DNA of 64,000 nt. It comes from Paenibacillus eucommiae (GTDB taxonomy: Bacteria; Bacillota; Bacilli; Paenibacillales; NBRC-103111). Shown piece by piece: positions 27,934-38,039 of the stretch. The translations under genes and the position numbers were made by a program. Positions within the stretch are counted from its first letter, which is position 1. Each line of letters begins with the position of its first letter. Location of the stretch: NCBI RefSeq assembly GCF_017874215.1, contig NZ_JAGGLB010000026.1:1-64000 (forward strand), given 5' to 3'. The notes under the pieces are model-generated. The model was given only the letters and a program-made list of their open reading frames with translations. It searched no databases and was not told where the DNA came from.

Positions 27934-30900
27934 ATGAAATCCTCCAAAGTTGTATTCATCATCTTATTTATTTTTATATCCATTGTTCCGCAGTTAGCTG
28001 TTGTTAGGGTATATGCGAGCGCATGTAACCCGATAGATGAGACTTACACGGGACCATGGGATGTAACGGCATTATCTCAGGCTCCTGCAATTCAATGGGG
28101 TAATTCAACGGAACATGCAACCTATACCATGAAGGAGATATATTTTTCCGGTGAGCCTTATCAGGGCAATTCGACCCGGGTATTCGCCTATTATGCGATT
28201 CCAAAAAATGTGAGCGGCCAGTTGCCGGCCATTGTTCTTGCACATGGGGGTGGTGGAGCAGCCTATGAGGAATGGGCGGCACAATGGGCCGAAGAGGGAT
28301 ATGTTGCCATCGCCTTGGATCTCATGGGCAACGGACCCGGAGGTACCAGATTAGTGGATGGCGGTCCAGCCCAGACGAATACCTCTGTTTTCGAAGATCT
28401 GGCCCACCTCAAGGATATGTGGGGGTATCATTCTGTTGCTGACGTTATGAAAGCAATTTCAATTCTTTCAGTTGATTCCAACGTGGATCCCTCTAAAATC
28501 GGCGTCATGGGGGTTTCATGGGGCGGTTATACAACGGGGATTGTTGCTGGAATAGATGATCGTCTTGCTTTTGCAATGCCTGTCTATGCTTCGGGCTATT
28601 ATTTAGAGGGTTCTGTTTGGCGAGATGTGTTGAAAGCCCTTCCGGAAGCCGATCTCAATGCCTGGATTGAAAATTTCGATATGCGCCAGTATATTAGTCA
28701 AGCTCAAATTCCAATGTTCTGGGCAACTGGAACGAACGATTCAGCTTTTTATCTGGACAGTTGGAGAAAAACGAGTAGAATGGCACAAGGTACAAACACT
28801 TTGCGATTGATTCCTTATTGGACGCATGATCATGCGACTTCATGGCATACACCCGAGTTTGTGGCTTATGCCGACTCTATAGTGAAGGATGGACAATCGC
28901 TCCTATCTATTACACCGCAAAGAAAGACTGGGAGCGAGACATGGGTCAATTATTCTGGCGTCCCAACGGTTACAAGCGCTGCCCTGTTCTATACGACGGA
29001 CAGAGGAGAATATACAAATCGGATATGGAAATCCATTGAAGCCACTGTTCATTCAGCTGATAAAAAGATAAGTGCCAATATCCCTAATGGCGCCACGGCT
29101 TACTATTTCAATATTACGGATAGCCAGAATTATGTGGTTAGTTCCCAGCTTGAAGAGAGCTTTGCACAAAAGGTAGAAGCTGAGGAGTATAAATCGGGTG
29201 GAAGTGGTCAAGGTTATCACATACCGGTTTCAGGAAACTCCAATACTTACAGGAATGACGATGTAGGTATATACTCGTCTCCTGGTACGCTGTATTCCAA
29301 TGGCCATGCTCTTGGAGAAACGCAAGCAGGACAGTGGATGGCCTATGAAATCGATGTTTCAACGGGGGGTAACTATCATTTTGATTTTTCTGTGGCTACC
29401 CTGGATCATTCGGCAATTGTCGAATTGATCGTTGATGAGATTTCTAAGGGGACAGTGACATTACCGAATACAGGTTCCTACCAAACGTTTCAAAAGGCTA
29501 CGCTTCCTGAAGTTGCTTTAACTACTGGAAATCATGAGATTAAAATAAAAATTACAGAACAAAATAACGCGTTTTTATTGGATTACTTTGAATATTCGCC
29601 GGATCTTGTACATGGGAGTGATCCTGAGCTCGTTGCTATCTCAGACACATTCTCCATCGATGGTGTCAAGCGTTCGGTTGGCAGCTCGTTAAATGGCAAA
29701 CAGGCTGAAATTGGAAATGTGAATTGGGAAACTACTTATATTAGTTATCCTTATGATGGAGCGTATGCTTTTGCAGAAAAGGACGGAGAACAGTTCGTCA
29801 AGTCTGAAAGTGTGGGGGTGTTCCAAGCTAATGTACCATTTATACCGGAAGTGTACCAAGTGAGTGTCGAAGCAGATGTTGGCCCGGATGTTCAGAGTGA
29901 TGGATGGATGGCCATAGGGTTAAATAAAGAAAATTCTGAGTTCTGGTCCAAGGGTCAAGTATGGATGTTACTATATGGAAATGGTTCCTACCAGGTTTAT
30001 GTCAATGGAGCAGCTCATATGATTGGTCAAGGGATGTCCGCTTCTTTCATTCCGGGTGGAATGAACAAATTGAAACTCACCTATGATGCTGCCGGGAAGT
30101 CGGTAACCGCTTGGTTAAATGATGACATGGTTGTTGATCATTATAGTTTGAACAATTTTGTGCCGGATATTCGATATGCCGGTTTTATGGTCATTTCCAG
30201 TAATGTGACGGGTCAGCCGATCGATAACTTCGTCGTCAGGGGAAAAAAGGATCCAGTATTACCCATACAAAATGCTGATTTGAGTGGGTTGACGGTTAGC
30301 ACGGGCGCTCTTGAACCAACGTTCAGCCCTGCCATCACTTCCTATAAAGTGCATGTAGGTAATGAAGTTACGAGCTTGAGTGTTACAGCTGCAACCTATG
30401 AACCAACTTCATCGATCTCGGTTGCAGGGCAAGTGTACGGCAGCGGAACATCGATACCCGTGAGCCTGAATGTGGGAGTGAATGAACTGCCCGTTACCGT
30501 CATTGCCGAGGGAGGCTTGACGAAAACCTACCTGTTAGAGATTCATCGTGACGCCGCGAGCGGAGTTAATCCTGACGATGGTAATGGAAATAGTAGCGGA
30601 AATGGCAGCAGCAACAGCAACAGCAGGAATAACGGAAACAGCGGCGCTGCTGTTGAGAAATCCGGGGTTCTTGTGGTGAAACCGGGTGATTTAAAGAAAC
30701 CCGCTGGCAAGGATAACATAACGATTCAAATTGCCGCAGATATTACCCAGATTGTTCTTCCTACCGATGCAGTTGAACTACTGAAAGGGAGTCAACTGGA
30801 ACTGATATCGGATACAATCACGCTTATAATACCGGAGGAATTGCTTAAGCAGCTTATCGATCAAGTGAATTCCGAGGTATTGATGGACAGCAGCATAGTG

Positions 30901-31773
30901 ATTAACATGAATCCTTTGTCCAAATCGGAAACAGATGAACTCATGACAAAAGCCTCAGCTTCCAGTCAAGCACTAATCAGCCTTTCCGGCAAAGTATATG
31001 ATCTAAGCTTGTTACTTGTCACGAAAGCTGGCAAAGAATTCAAACTAATGACATTTGACAAGCCTATCATGATGAGTATGAAAGTTGATAAGTCTGTAAA
31101 TCCACAATTAGCTGGGATATACAATATTGCTAAGAATGGTGCATTGGAATTTATCAGAGGAAGCTATAGAGGAGGCCAAATAAAGGCCGAAATCAATCAT
31201 TTCAGTCCTTATGCTGTGCTGGAATTCAAAAAGAACTTTATCGACGTACCATCTACGCATTGGGCTGCCAATACGATTCTTGAACTTACCGCCCAGCATA
31301 TTGTTAGCGGTACTAGTGCTACTGAATTCGAGCCGCAAAGAACGATTACCCGCGCCGAATTTACGGCATTAATCGTGAGGGCTCTGAATCTGAATTCCAT
31401 AGGAGAAATAACATTTAAGGATGTACCTGCAAATACTTGGTATACAAAGCCGGTAGCTATTGCGGTTCAAGCAGGTATTGTCACAGGTAGAGATGATACA
31501 AGATTCGATCCGGATGCCCGGATTACACGTCAGGAAATGGTTACGATGCTGATACGGGCTTACAAAAGGATGAAAGGCACACAATTAGAAATGTATCCAA
31601 GCACTCCGTTTAAAGATGAATCGAAAGTATCGCCTTGGGCTTTAGATGCTGTCAGAGCGGCTGCCGCTCTTCATCTTATTCAGGGACGCACGGCTAATGA
31701 GTTTGTCCCGGCGGGAATAACCACCCGGGCTGAAGCGGCCCAAGCTATCCGTAATTTCTTAGGGTTGAACTAA
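27934..31773 (+). CDS. S-layer-anchored alpha/beta-hydrolase (esterase) with CBM
   Basis: 1279 residues, secreted (signal peptide 1-29). The alpha/beta-hydrolase domain spans about 40-320, with nucleophile S195 in GVSWGG, a likely acid D269 in GTND, and histidines near 298-305. It resembles acetyl-xylan-esterase and prolyl-peptidase-like hydrolases. Then come a CBM6/35-like domain (413-552), a laminin-G-like sandwich (about 570-770), a cadherin-like b12 domain (779-876), a Gly/Ser/Asn linker, an unnamed beta domain (910-1099) also recognisable in the protein at 36615, and three SLH domains. GAGGAG precedes the ATG. It probably removes acetyl, methyl or feruloyl groups from a polysaccharide at the wall. 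Confidence 0.87.
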   Translation: MKSSKVVFIILFIFISIVPQLAVVRVYASACNPIDETYTGPWDVTALSQAPAIQWGNSTEHATYTMKEIYFSGEPYQGNSTRVFAYYAIPKNVSGQLPAIVLAHGGGGAAYEEWAAQWAEEGYVAIALDLMGNGPGGTRLVDGGPAQTNTSVFEDLAHLKDMWGYHSVADVMKAISILSVDSNVDPSKIGVMGVSWGGYTTGIVAGIDDRLAFAMPVYASGYYLEGSVWRDVLKALPEADLNAWIENFDMRQYISQAQIPMFWATGTNDSAFYLDSWRKTSRMAQGTNTLRLIPYWTHDHATSWHTPEFVAYADSIVKDGQSLLSITPQRKTGSETWVNYSGVPTVTSAALFYTTDRGEYTNRIWKSIEATVHSADKKISANIPNGATAYYFNITDSQNYVVSSQLEESFAQKVEAEEYKSGGSGQGYHIPVSGNSNTYRNDDVGIYSSPGTLYSNGHALGETQAGQWMAYEIDVSTGGNYHFDFSVATLDHSAIVELIVDEISKGTVTLPNTGSYQTFQKATLPEVALTTGNHEIKIKITEQNNAFLLDYFEYSPDLVHGSDPELVAISDTFSIDGVKRSVGSSLNGKQAEIGNVNWETTYISYPYDGAYAFAEKDGEQFVKSESVGVFQANVPFIPEVYQVSVEADVGPDVQSDGWMAIGLNKENSEFWSKGQVWMLLYGNGSYQVYVNGAAHMIGQGMSASFIPGGMNKLKLTYDAAGKSVTAWLNDDMVVDHYSLNNFVPDIRYAGFMVISSNVTGQPIDNFVVRGKKDPVLPIQNADLSGLTVSTGALEPTFSPAITSYKVHVGNEVTSLSVTAATYEPTSSISVAGQVYGSGTSIPVSLNVGVNELPVTVIAEGGLTKTYLLEIHRDAASGVNPDDGNGNSSGNGSSNSNSRNNGNSGAAVEKSGVLVVKPGDLKKPAGKDNITIQIAADITQIVLPTDAVELLKGSQLELISDTITLIIPEELLKQLIDQVNSEVLMDSSIVINMNPLSKSETDELMTKASASSQALISLSGKVYDLSLLLVTKAGKEFKLMTFDKPIMMSMKVDKSVNPQLAGIYNIAKNGALEFIRGSYRGGQIKAEINHFSPYAVLEFKKNFIDVPSTHWAANTILELTAQHIVSGTSATEFEPQRTITRAEFTALIVRALNLNSIGEITFKDVPANTWYTKPVAIAVQAGIVTGRDDTRFDPDARITRQEMVTMLIRAYKRMKGTQLEMYPSTPFKDESKVSPWALDAVRAAAALHLIQGRTANEFVPAGITTRAEAAQAIRNFLGLN

Positions 31774-31834
31774 TTAATTTTTAACAGGGGTGTAGATCTG
31801 GTGAATCGGTAACGAATCTGAGGAGGTTTTATGA

Positions 31835-32806
31835 ATGATACTAAAAATGATTCCTGCTACTAATTTGCACGCTTCTGTCATTTGTTTGGGTACTGCTCCG
31901 TTCGGTAGTTCAATTAACGAGACGGAATCATTTAAACTGTTGGATTCATTCGTTAACGCGGGTGGGAATTTTATAGATACATCGCTTAATTATGCAGACT
32001 GGGCTTGTGAGATCAAAGGTATCAGCGAAAAAACGATTGGAAAATGGCTGAAGACTCGAAAAAACAGAGGGGACATCATTGTCGGAACAAAGGGTGCTTG
32101 TCCATCGACCGATCCGCGATATTTCTTCAGGCTATCGCGGGAAGATATCCTGTCTGATCTGGAGCAAAGCCTGCGTAACCTTGAAACGGATGTCATCGAT
32201 TTATATTGGCTGCATCGTGATGACCCGACAAAGCCGGTTGAGGGTATTATTGACGTGCTAGATGAGCAGGTACGAGCAGGTAAGATCCGTTTTTTTGCTT
32301 GTTCGAATTGGACAACAAAGCGAATTGAAGAGGCACGTCTTTACGCAGTTAATCATGGCAAGCATCAATTTTGCGCTAGTCAGATAATGTGGAGCCTGGC
32401 TGAACCGAATCAGGCTGTTTTCTTGTCTGATCCAACAATAGTTTCGATGGACGACAAGACTAGGCATTACCATGAACAAAAGAATTTGGCAGTAGTCCCG
32501 TATAGTTCACAGGCAAACGGTTTTTTCAGCGGCCAATACCGCAAGGACGAGCTGCCAAACAAACCAGCAATTGTAGAGAATTATTTTAACGATCTCAATT
32601 TTGATAGACTGGATAGGGTTATGGAGTTATCGCGACAGCTGGATAAACCTCCTTCTGTCATCTCATTAGCTTATTTGTCCTCGTCGCAACATGGGTTTCC
32701 AGTCTTTCCGATCATTGGGGCGAGTAATATCAAACAATTGGAAGAAAGCTGTCTGGCAGGGGATGTAATTCTTGATGCTTCAGCAGTCCGATATTTAGAA
32801 ATGTAG
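31835..32806 (+). CDS. aldo/keto reductase
   Basis: 323 residues, cytoplasmic. AKR hallmarks are GLCTAPFGS-like opening residues (CLGTAPFGS), NFIDTSLNYADW with the catalytic Asp and Tyr, DLYWLHRDDP with the catalytic His region, and the C-terminal cofactor site FPIIGASN. The family reduces sugar or aldehyde carbonyls with NADPH. AGGAGG lies 8 bases before the ATG. Its last codons overlap the remains of a histidine-kinase start read from the other strand, so its 3' end marks an old rearrangement junction. Confidence 0.9.
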   Translation: MILKMIPATNLHASVICLGTAPFGSSINETESFKLLDSFVNAGGNFIDTSLNYADWACEIKGISEKTIGKWLKTRKNRGDIIVGTKGACPSTDPRYFFRLSREDILSDLEQSLRNLETDVIDLYWLHRDDPTKPVEGIIDVLDEQVRAGKIRFFACSNWTTKRIEEARLYAVNHGKHQFCASQIMWSLAEPNQAVFLSDPTIVSMDDKTRHYHEQKNLAVVPYSSQANGFFSGQYRKDELPNKPAIVENYFNDLNFDRLDRVMELSRQLDKPPSVISLAYLSSSQHGFPVFPIIGASNIKQLEESCLAGDVILDASAVRYLEM

Positions 32807-32836
32807 CTGAAAGAAAAGCGCAGACAGCTTTATCAT
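32795..32836 (-). pseudogene. remnant of the sensor-kinase 5' end
   Basis: Read on the minus strand, 32836 down to 32795 gives MIKLSALFFQLHF then stop. The intact kinase at 22465 begins MIKMSALFPFRYGIF. The DNA match (gcgcagaca.ctttatcat) and the position beside the shared promoter block show that this is the start of a second copy of the kinase. The rest is gone, replaced by the aldo/keto reductase gene. It is not expected to be functional. Confidence 0.75.
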
Positions 32837-32953
32837 AGTGAGCAATAGAGTGCATAACATGACAAGTATTTGCCCTTGTTCAGGACTACTGTTTCACTTA
32901 AAGTAAATATATACACTCGAGTTGTATATAATAATTGATTGGGGGAGCTTCGA
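32797..32953. repeat. kinase/receptor promoter block, copy 2
   Basis: Matches 22443-22650. Identity is strongest from agagtgcataacatgacaag at 32847 to the ribosome site. It lacks about 80 bp of copy 1, including the kinase ribosome site and the tandem atagcaacag units. It keeps the receptor-proximal part, so the receptor at 32954 probably has the same promoter as its paralog and may answer to the same regulator at 19099. Confidence 0.8.
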
Positions 32954-34660
32954 TTGATAGTAAAAAGAAGTAAATATTTAATTGTTTTTTTACTAATCAT
33001 CATGGTTATGACTTCGGTATTGAGTGCATGTGGCAGTAAAGAAACGGGTGACCCAAAAGAAACAAAGGAAGTTCAATCAACAACAACGGCTACGAATACA
33101 CCTGATGGGAATGTGAATGAAGTTATTGATCCACTCGGCAAATATGATCCACCTATTGAAGTGAGGATTGGCAGAATTAATGATGACTACAAGTTTTTAC
33201 CCGGTCAGACCATTGATAAAAATGAGGTTTATGACGATTACGAGAAGGAATTGGGAGTCAAATTAATCAATGAATGGGTTGTACCTTCAAGTCAATATCC
33301 TGCCAAATCAAATGTAATTATTTCTTCAGGCAATATTCCGGATGTATTTAGGGTGGACGGACTTCAATTGAGAAATTTAGTGGAAGCCGGTATGATCGAG
33401 GACCTGACGGAAGTATATAAGAAATATGCAGGCGAGGCTACGAAAAAAATAGTGACCGAGGATGGTGGGTATGCCATTAATGCAGCCACAATAGATGGTA
33501 AAATGTATGGCTTTCCAGAAACTTCACAGGGATTCTGGACCTCGAACGTGTTATGGCTCCGCCAGGATTGGTTAGAGAAGCTGGGCTTGCAACCACCTAA
33601 GACGATGGATGAATTAATCCACATCGCTTCGGAATTTGTCAAAAATAATCCGGATGGGGTTCAAGGGACATACGGGCTAGGCGTCTCCAAAGAACTGGGT
33701 CAGTTAAATGGTTTCTTCAACGGCTTTCATGCGTATCCGTTTCAGTGGATCAGCGACAGCAACGGTAAAATTGTCTATGGAGGCATCCAGCCGGAAACGA
33801 AAGCTGCCGTATTAAAACTGGCTGAAATGTATAAAGAGGGACTTATTGATAAGGAATTTGGAGTGAAGGATGAAAGTAAAATTAATGAGGCATTCGTTGC
33901 CGGGAAGTTAGGGATGATATACACTCACTTCGCATATCCCTCTGTCGGTGGCATTATGGATTTGATCACCAATCATCCAGATGCCAAACTAAGTGCTTAT
34001 CCGATGCCATCTGCCGACAGCGAACCAGCTAAAGCGTTTGTGGGTCCCACTGCTGGAATGTTCTGGGTAGTGAAAAAGGGCTTTAAACATCCGGAAGTCG
34101 TTATTAAATTAGCAAACTATTATATAAAGCCAGACACGAGAACGGATGAGGAAAAGGAAGCGCATAATAAGCCATATCAAGAAGCTGGAGTTTCGCCCTG
34201 GCAATATCTGATTCTTGCATTCAGTTCTCCCATGACGCAGATCAATGAACACCGAAGGGTTAAAGCTGCGATGCTCGCCAATGAACAACCTGATAAATCT
34301 ATAATGACCAATAACGAATATGGTTATCTGAAAGGGATTTATACTTATTTGAAAAACCCCAAAGAAACCAACAAACAAGAAATTAAAACCGGATGGATGT
34401 ATCAAGGGATCGTCGGGACTCCTAATAGCGGGGCCGAAGTATTGGATTATTACTTTACGAATAACCTGACGATCACGACACCACTTAAAGTAGCTTCTAC
34501 GCCTACCATGTCACAAAAAATGCCGACACTTACCAAGATGGAAGAAGTGCTTTACACCAAAATCATCCTTGGTGAAGCAGGAGAAGCTGATTTTGACAAG
34601 TTTGTAGCTGATTGGAAAAAGCAAGGCGGGGATGAGATTACCAAAGAACTGAACAACTAG
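32954..34660 (+). CDS. sugar-binding lipoprotein, LplA-like (paralog B)
   Basis: 568 residues, lipobox VLSAC with cysteine 26. The TTG start follows GGGGGAG as in the paralog. Compared with 22651, the region from about residue 190 to 385 and the last 80 residues are almost identical in DNA. Residues about 50-80 and 390-485 are diverged, the latter with different length and composition. That mosaic suggests recombination between copies and possibly a different ligand specificity. Two permeases follow, so this is the complete transporter of the pair. Confidence 0.92.
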   Translation: MIVKRSKYLIVFLLIIMVMTSVLSACGSKETGDPKETKEVQSTTTATNTPDGNVNEVIDPLGKYDPPIEVRIGRINDDYKFLPGQTIDKNEVYDDYEKELGVKLINEWVVPSSQYPAKSNVIISSGNIPDVFRVDGLQLRNLVEAGMIEDLTEVYKKYAGEATKKIVTEDGGYAINAATIDGKMYGFPETSQGFWTSNVLWLRQDWLEKLGLQPPKTMDELIHIASEFVKNNPDGVQGTYGLGVSKELGQLNGFFNGFHAYPFQWISDSNGKIVYGGIQPETKAAVLKLAEMYKEGLIDKEFGVKDESKINEAFVAGKLGMIYTHFAYPSVGGIMDLITNHPDAKLSAYPMPSADSEPAKAFVGPTAGMFWVVKKGFKHPEVVIKLANYYIKPDTRTDEEKEAHNKPYQEAGVSPWQYLILAFSSPMTQINEHRRVKAAMLANEQPDKSIMTNNEYGYLKGIYTYLKNPKETNKQEIKTGWMYQGIVGTPNSGAEVLDYYFTNNLTITTPLKVASTPTMSQKMPTLTKMEEVLYTKIILGEAGEADFDKFVADWKKQGGDEITKELNN

Positions 34661-34667
34661 ATGTCCA

Positions 34668-34707
34668 GGGGGGCAGCGGAAATACCGGATGTCTCCCTTC
34701 TTTTTTT
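34668..34707 (+). terminator. read-through terminator between receptor and permeases
   Basis: An 8-bp stem, 34668-34675 with 34690-34697 (GGGGGGCA against TGTCTCCC, with G-U pairs), is followed by TTCTTTTTTT. Placed just after the receptor stop, it would let more receptor than permease message be made, which is common in binding-protein operons. Confidence 0.5.
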
Positions 34708-34736
34708 GAGATGTTGATTTAGGAGGTAAATGTAAG

Positions 34737-35636
34737 GTGAACTCAAAACACTGGAGAATGAACTTGCAGCTTCATGTCATGTTAATTCCTGCTACTATAT
34801 TGGTCATATTGTTCTCGTACATGCCCATTGCCGGGATTGTTATTGCTTTTCAAAGGTTCATCCCTAACAGAGGTTTTTTCAAATCAACCTGGGTGGGGTT
34901 TGATAATTTTATTTATATGCTTAATATGCCGGATATTTATCAAGTTGTATACAACACCGTATTTATCGCTGTGATGAAAATCATTGTTGGTTTTATTGTG
35001 CCGATCGTTGTTTCTTTATTACTTAACGAAATCAAAAAGAAAGTGCTGGTAAGAACTGTCCAAACGTTGATTTATTTACCTCATTTCCTTTCATGGGTCA
35101 TTCTGGGAGGCATCCTGATAGATATTCTGTCTGTCGAGAATGGATTTATCAACAGGATTATTACGGGGCTGGGTTTGCCACCGATTTTTTTTCTGGGCAG
35201 CAATACCTGGTTTCCATTCACGCTTGTATTCACGGATGTTTGGAAGGAATTTGGCTTCGCCACCATTATTTATATGGCTGCTTTGACCTCCATAGATCCC
35301 TCGATCTATGAAGCTGCCTATATCGATGGGGCAAATCGTTGGAAACAGACGCTGCATGTCACACTGCCTGGCATTACCCCGATTATTGTACTGCTTGGAG
35401 TATTAAACTTGGGTGGCATTCTTAATGCCGGATTTGAGCAAGTATTTATGCTTTACAGCCCATCCGTATATGATTCCGGAGATATTATCGATACGATGCT
35501 TTACAGGATTGGTTTTGTTGATGCCCAGTATGGGGTCGCAACAGCCGTGGGGCTAGTAAAATCAGTTATTGCCGCAGCTTTAATCGGGATTTCTTATTGG
35601 CTTGCTTATCGCCTTGCGGGGTATAGAATTTTTTAA
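34737..35636 (+). CDS. sugar ABC transporter permease, LplB type
   Basis: 299 residues with about six membrane helices. The EAA loop reads EAAYIDGANRWKQTLHVTLPG, and the opening FSYMPIAGIVIAFQRF matches the LplB subfamily. The GTG start is set by AGGAGG ten bases upstream. It follows receptor B and precedes its partner, forming a complete receptor/permease set without an ATPase. Confidence 0.93.
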   Translation: MNSKHWRMNLQLHVMLIPATILVILFSYMPIAGIVIAFQRFIPNRGFFKSTWVGFDNFIYMLNMPDIYQVVYNTVFIAVMKIIVGFIVPIVVSLLLNEIKKKVLVRTVQTLIYLPHFLSWVILGGILIDILSVENGFINRIITGLGLPPIFFLGSNTWFPFTLVFTDVWKEFGFATIIYMAALTSIDPSIYEAAYIDGANRWKQTLHVTLPGITPIIVLLGVLNLGGILNAGFEQVFMLYSPSVYDSGDIIDTMLYRIGFVDAQYGVATAVGLVKSVIAAALIGISYWLAYRLAGYRIF

Positions 35637-35654
35637 ATAAAAGAGGGATTAAAG

Positions 35655-36533
35655 ATGGGATCGAGAGCAAATCGTTCACAACAAATAGCAAACATTATAA
35701 TTAGCGCTGCCATGACCTTGCTTGGCATTGTGTGTTTACTTCCCATTGTTCATGTTTTGGCATTTTCATTAAGCAGTCCTGCTGCTGCAAGCGCTGGCAA
35801 AATTGCGTTATGGCCGATTGAATTCACCATGGATGCCTATATATATGTAATCAATGAACCTAAATTTGGCAGAGCGTTTTTAGTATCCGTTCAGAGGATT
35901 ATTTTGGGTTTATCTATAAGTACTTTATTAACCATACTTACAGCCTATCCGCTCTCTAAGGAATCTGCACAGTTTCGGCCACGGACGTTCTATGCCTGGT
36001 TTTTTGTGACGACGATGTTGTTTGGCGGAGGACTTATTCCTACTTATATCATAGTGCGGTCATACGGTTTGATGGATACAATTTGGGCGCTTGTGCTTCC
36101 AGGTGCTGTTCAAGTATTTAATATAACACTTATGTTGAACTTTTTTCGGGGGTTGCCGAAAGAATTGGGTGAATCTGCGTTTGTTGACGGTGCAGACCAC
36201 TGGACGACTTTGTTCCGTATTTACCTGCCACTGTCGCTGCCTTCCTTGGCAACGATTTCTTTATTCACGATGGTTGGCCATTGGAATTCCTGGTTTGACG
36301 GATTGATCTATATGAACAGAGCGGAGCATTATCCACTTCAGACGTATTTGCAAACCATTATTACCAAACCGGATATGAGCAGGGTGTCTAACTTTACGGA
36401 TGTAAAGAACATTACCACGGAAACAGTCAAAACAGCTCAGATTATAATTGGGATGGTTCCGATCATTGCGGTATATCCATTTTTGCAAAGGTATTTTGTG
36501 AAAGGAATTGTATTAGGAAGCGTGAAAGGCTGA
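35655..36533 (+). CDS. sugar ABC transporter permease, YtcP type
   Basis: 292 residues with about six helices. The EAA-like loop reads ESAFVDGADHWTTLFRIYLP, and the tail RYFVKGIVLGSVKG is typical of YtcP. It lies 18 bp after the LplB-type partner and precedes an SLH protein by about 80 bp. It imports the sugar bound by receptor B and possibly receptor A. Confidence 0.93.
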   Translation: MGSRANRSQQIANIIISAAMTLLGIVCLLPIVHVLAFSLSSPAAASAGKIALWPIEFTMDAYIYVINEPKFGRAFLVSVQRIILGLSISTLLTILTAYPLSKESAQFRPRTFYAWFFVTTMLFGGGLIPTYIIVRSYGLMDTIWALVLPGAVQVFNITLMLNFFRGLPKELGESAFVDGADHWTTLFRIYLPLSLPSLATISLFTMVGHWNSWFDGLIYMNRAEHYPLQTYLQTIITKPDMSRVSNFTDVKNITTETVKTAQIIIGMVPIIAVYPFLQRYFVKGIVLGSVKG

Positions 36534-36614
36534 GGTAATACGACCTGTGCAATTTGGTAGGGTAACGCTATAAATTAGCAAAACCAAATATGATTTGATG
36601 AGGTGAAGGTTAGA

Positions 36615-38018
36615 GTGAAAATGAAAAAGAAAATAGTAGTTACGACTATGGCTGCGAGCTTATTGTTCGGAGCTGCAACAGGACTTCCTTTAAGTAAGAA
36701 GGAGGTGGCAAGTCAGCTTGGTTTTAGCACGGGTGTAGCGTTCGCCGATGCAGATCAATTAAAGGATGAAACCCCTGAGAAGAAAGCGGAATTGTTAGCG
36801 GCAGCTCGGACCCAGGCTGAAGAAGCCGTTAAGAAAATGGCCATTATCGACGTGTCCAAGGCCATTACCATTGTTGGCGATAAAGCAACACTAAAGTTGA
36901 ACGTTGGCGATTTAGTCAAGCAAATCGCAGAGATTAACAAGCAAGTTAATGCTCTTAACGAAACCCTGAAGAGTTTGGATCCAAATGCAGTGGGTGTCAA
37001 GGCAGAATTCAGGCTTGATTTGGGTACAATAATTGCCAAAACAACAGAAATTCCGCTTCCCAAAGAATTATTCGCAGCTTTGAAAGATAATGGTATAGCA
37101 ACGCTAGACATACTTAACGGGCTGCGCGCGCTTGAAATGTCCATAAGCTCAACTGAATTTTCGGATGACATGATTCTGGTTATCACTAAACAAGATAAGA
37201 CGGTAGCTACGAATAAAACAATCGTATCAGATGTCTATAAATTTGAATTTAAACATAGATCAAGTGGAGCCATTGTTAGTAAATTTACTAAGCCGATTCG
37301 ATTAATGATCCCTATAACTAATAGCTTCATGATCGATATAGAACTGCTGACACTAGCTAAGATTGTTGACGATAAACTTATCATCCTCGTAGGTAAATAT
37401 AAAGATGAGCACCTGGAAGCTACACAGAATTCGTTCTCTACTTACACAGTTGTAGAAAACAAAACTACGTTTGGTGATACTGCACCGGTACAACAATGGG
37501 CAGGAAGACAAATTCAAGTAGCTGCAGCCAAAGGAATTCTCGAAGGACGAGAAGCGAATTTATTCGTACCAAACGGTAAAGTGACACGTGCTGAATTCGC
37601 AAAAATGATCGTTAAAACGTTTGGTCTTGAAGATGAGGCTGCAACGGAAAGCTTTAAAGATGTTAAAGCCTCCGATTGGTTCAAGATGTATGTAGCTTCT
37701 GCAGTTAAGCATGGTATTGTAAATGGACGTGCAGAAGGCGTGTTTGATCCTAACGGTCAAATCACTCGTGCTGAAATGGCCACAATGGCTGCAAGAGCTC
37801 TTACACTAACCGGAACTGCAAAGAGCGTGGCAGACGTGGACGCAGCTCTGAAAGGATTTGTTGATGCTGCAACTGTTAATGCTTCACTTAAGGCAGGGGT
37901 AGCCTTGGCTGCAAGTGAAGGCATTATCATCGGTGAAGAAGGCAATAAGTTCAATCCCAATGCGGATTCCACTCGTGCACAGGCAGCTGTTGTAATCTAT
38001 AGACTTTTAAATAAATAA
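36615..38018 (+). CDS. S-layer-homology domain surface protein
   Basis: 467 residues. Signal peptide to about residue 40 (ends near VAFADA). A helical segment of about 80 residues follows, then a beta-rich domain (about 80-285) recognisably related to the pre-SLH domain of the esterase at 27934, then three SLH domains (about 290-467) with the repeated FVPNGKVTRAEFAK pattern. No catalytic domain is visible, so it may be a structural or adaptor protein of the S-layer. The start is uncertain among GTG 36603, GTG 36615 and ATG 36621; AGGTGA at 36601 favours 36615. A strong terminator follows. Confidence 0.85.
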   Translation: MKMKKKIVVTTMAASLLFGAATGLPLSKKEVASQLGFSTGVAFADADQLKDETPEKKAELLAAARTQAEEAVKKMAIIDVSKAITIVGDKATLKLNVGDLVKQIAEINKQVNALNETLKSLDPNAVGVKAEFRLDLGTIIAKTTEIPLPKELFAALKDNGIATLDILNGLRALEMSISSTEFSDDMILVITKQDKTVATNKTIVSDVYKFEFKHRSSGAIVSKFTKPIRLMIPITNSFMIDIELLTLAKIVDDKLIILVGKYKDEHLEATQNSFSTYTVVENKTTFGDTAPVQQWAGRQIQVAAAKGILEGREANLFVPNGKVTRAEFAKMIVKTFGLEDEAATESFKDVKASDWFKMYVASAVKHGIVNGRAEGVFDPNGQITRAEMATMAARALTLTGTAKSVADVDAALKGFVDAATVNASLKAGVALAASEGIIIGEEGNKFNPNADSTRAQAAVVIYRLLNK

Positions 38019-38039
38019 ATTTAATGCGATTGTAAACTT

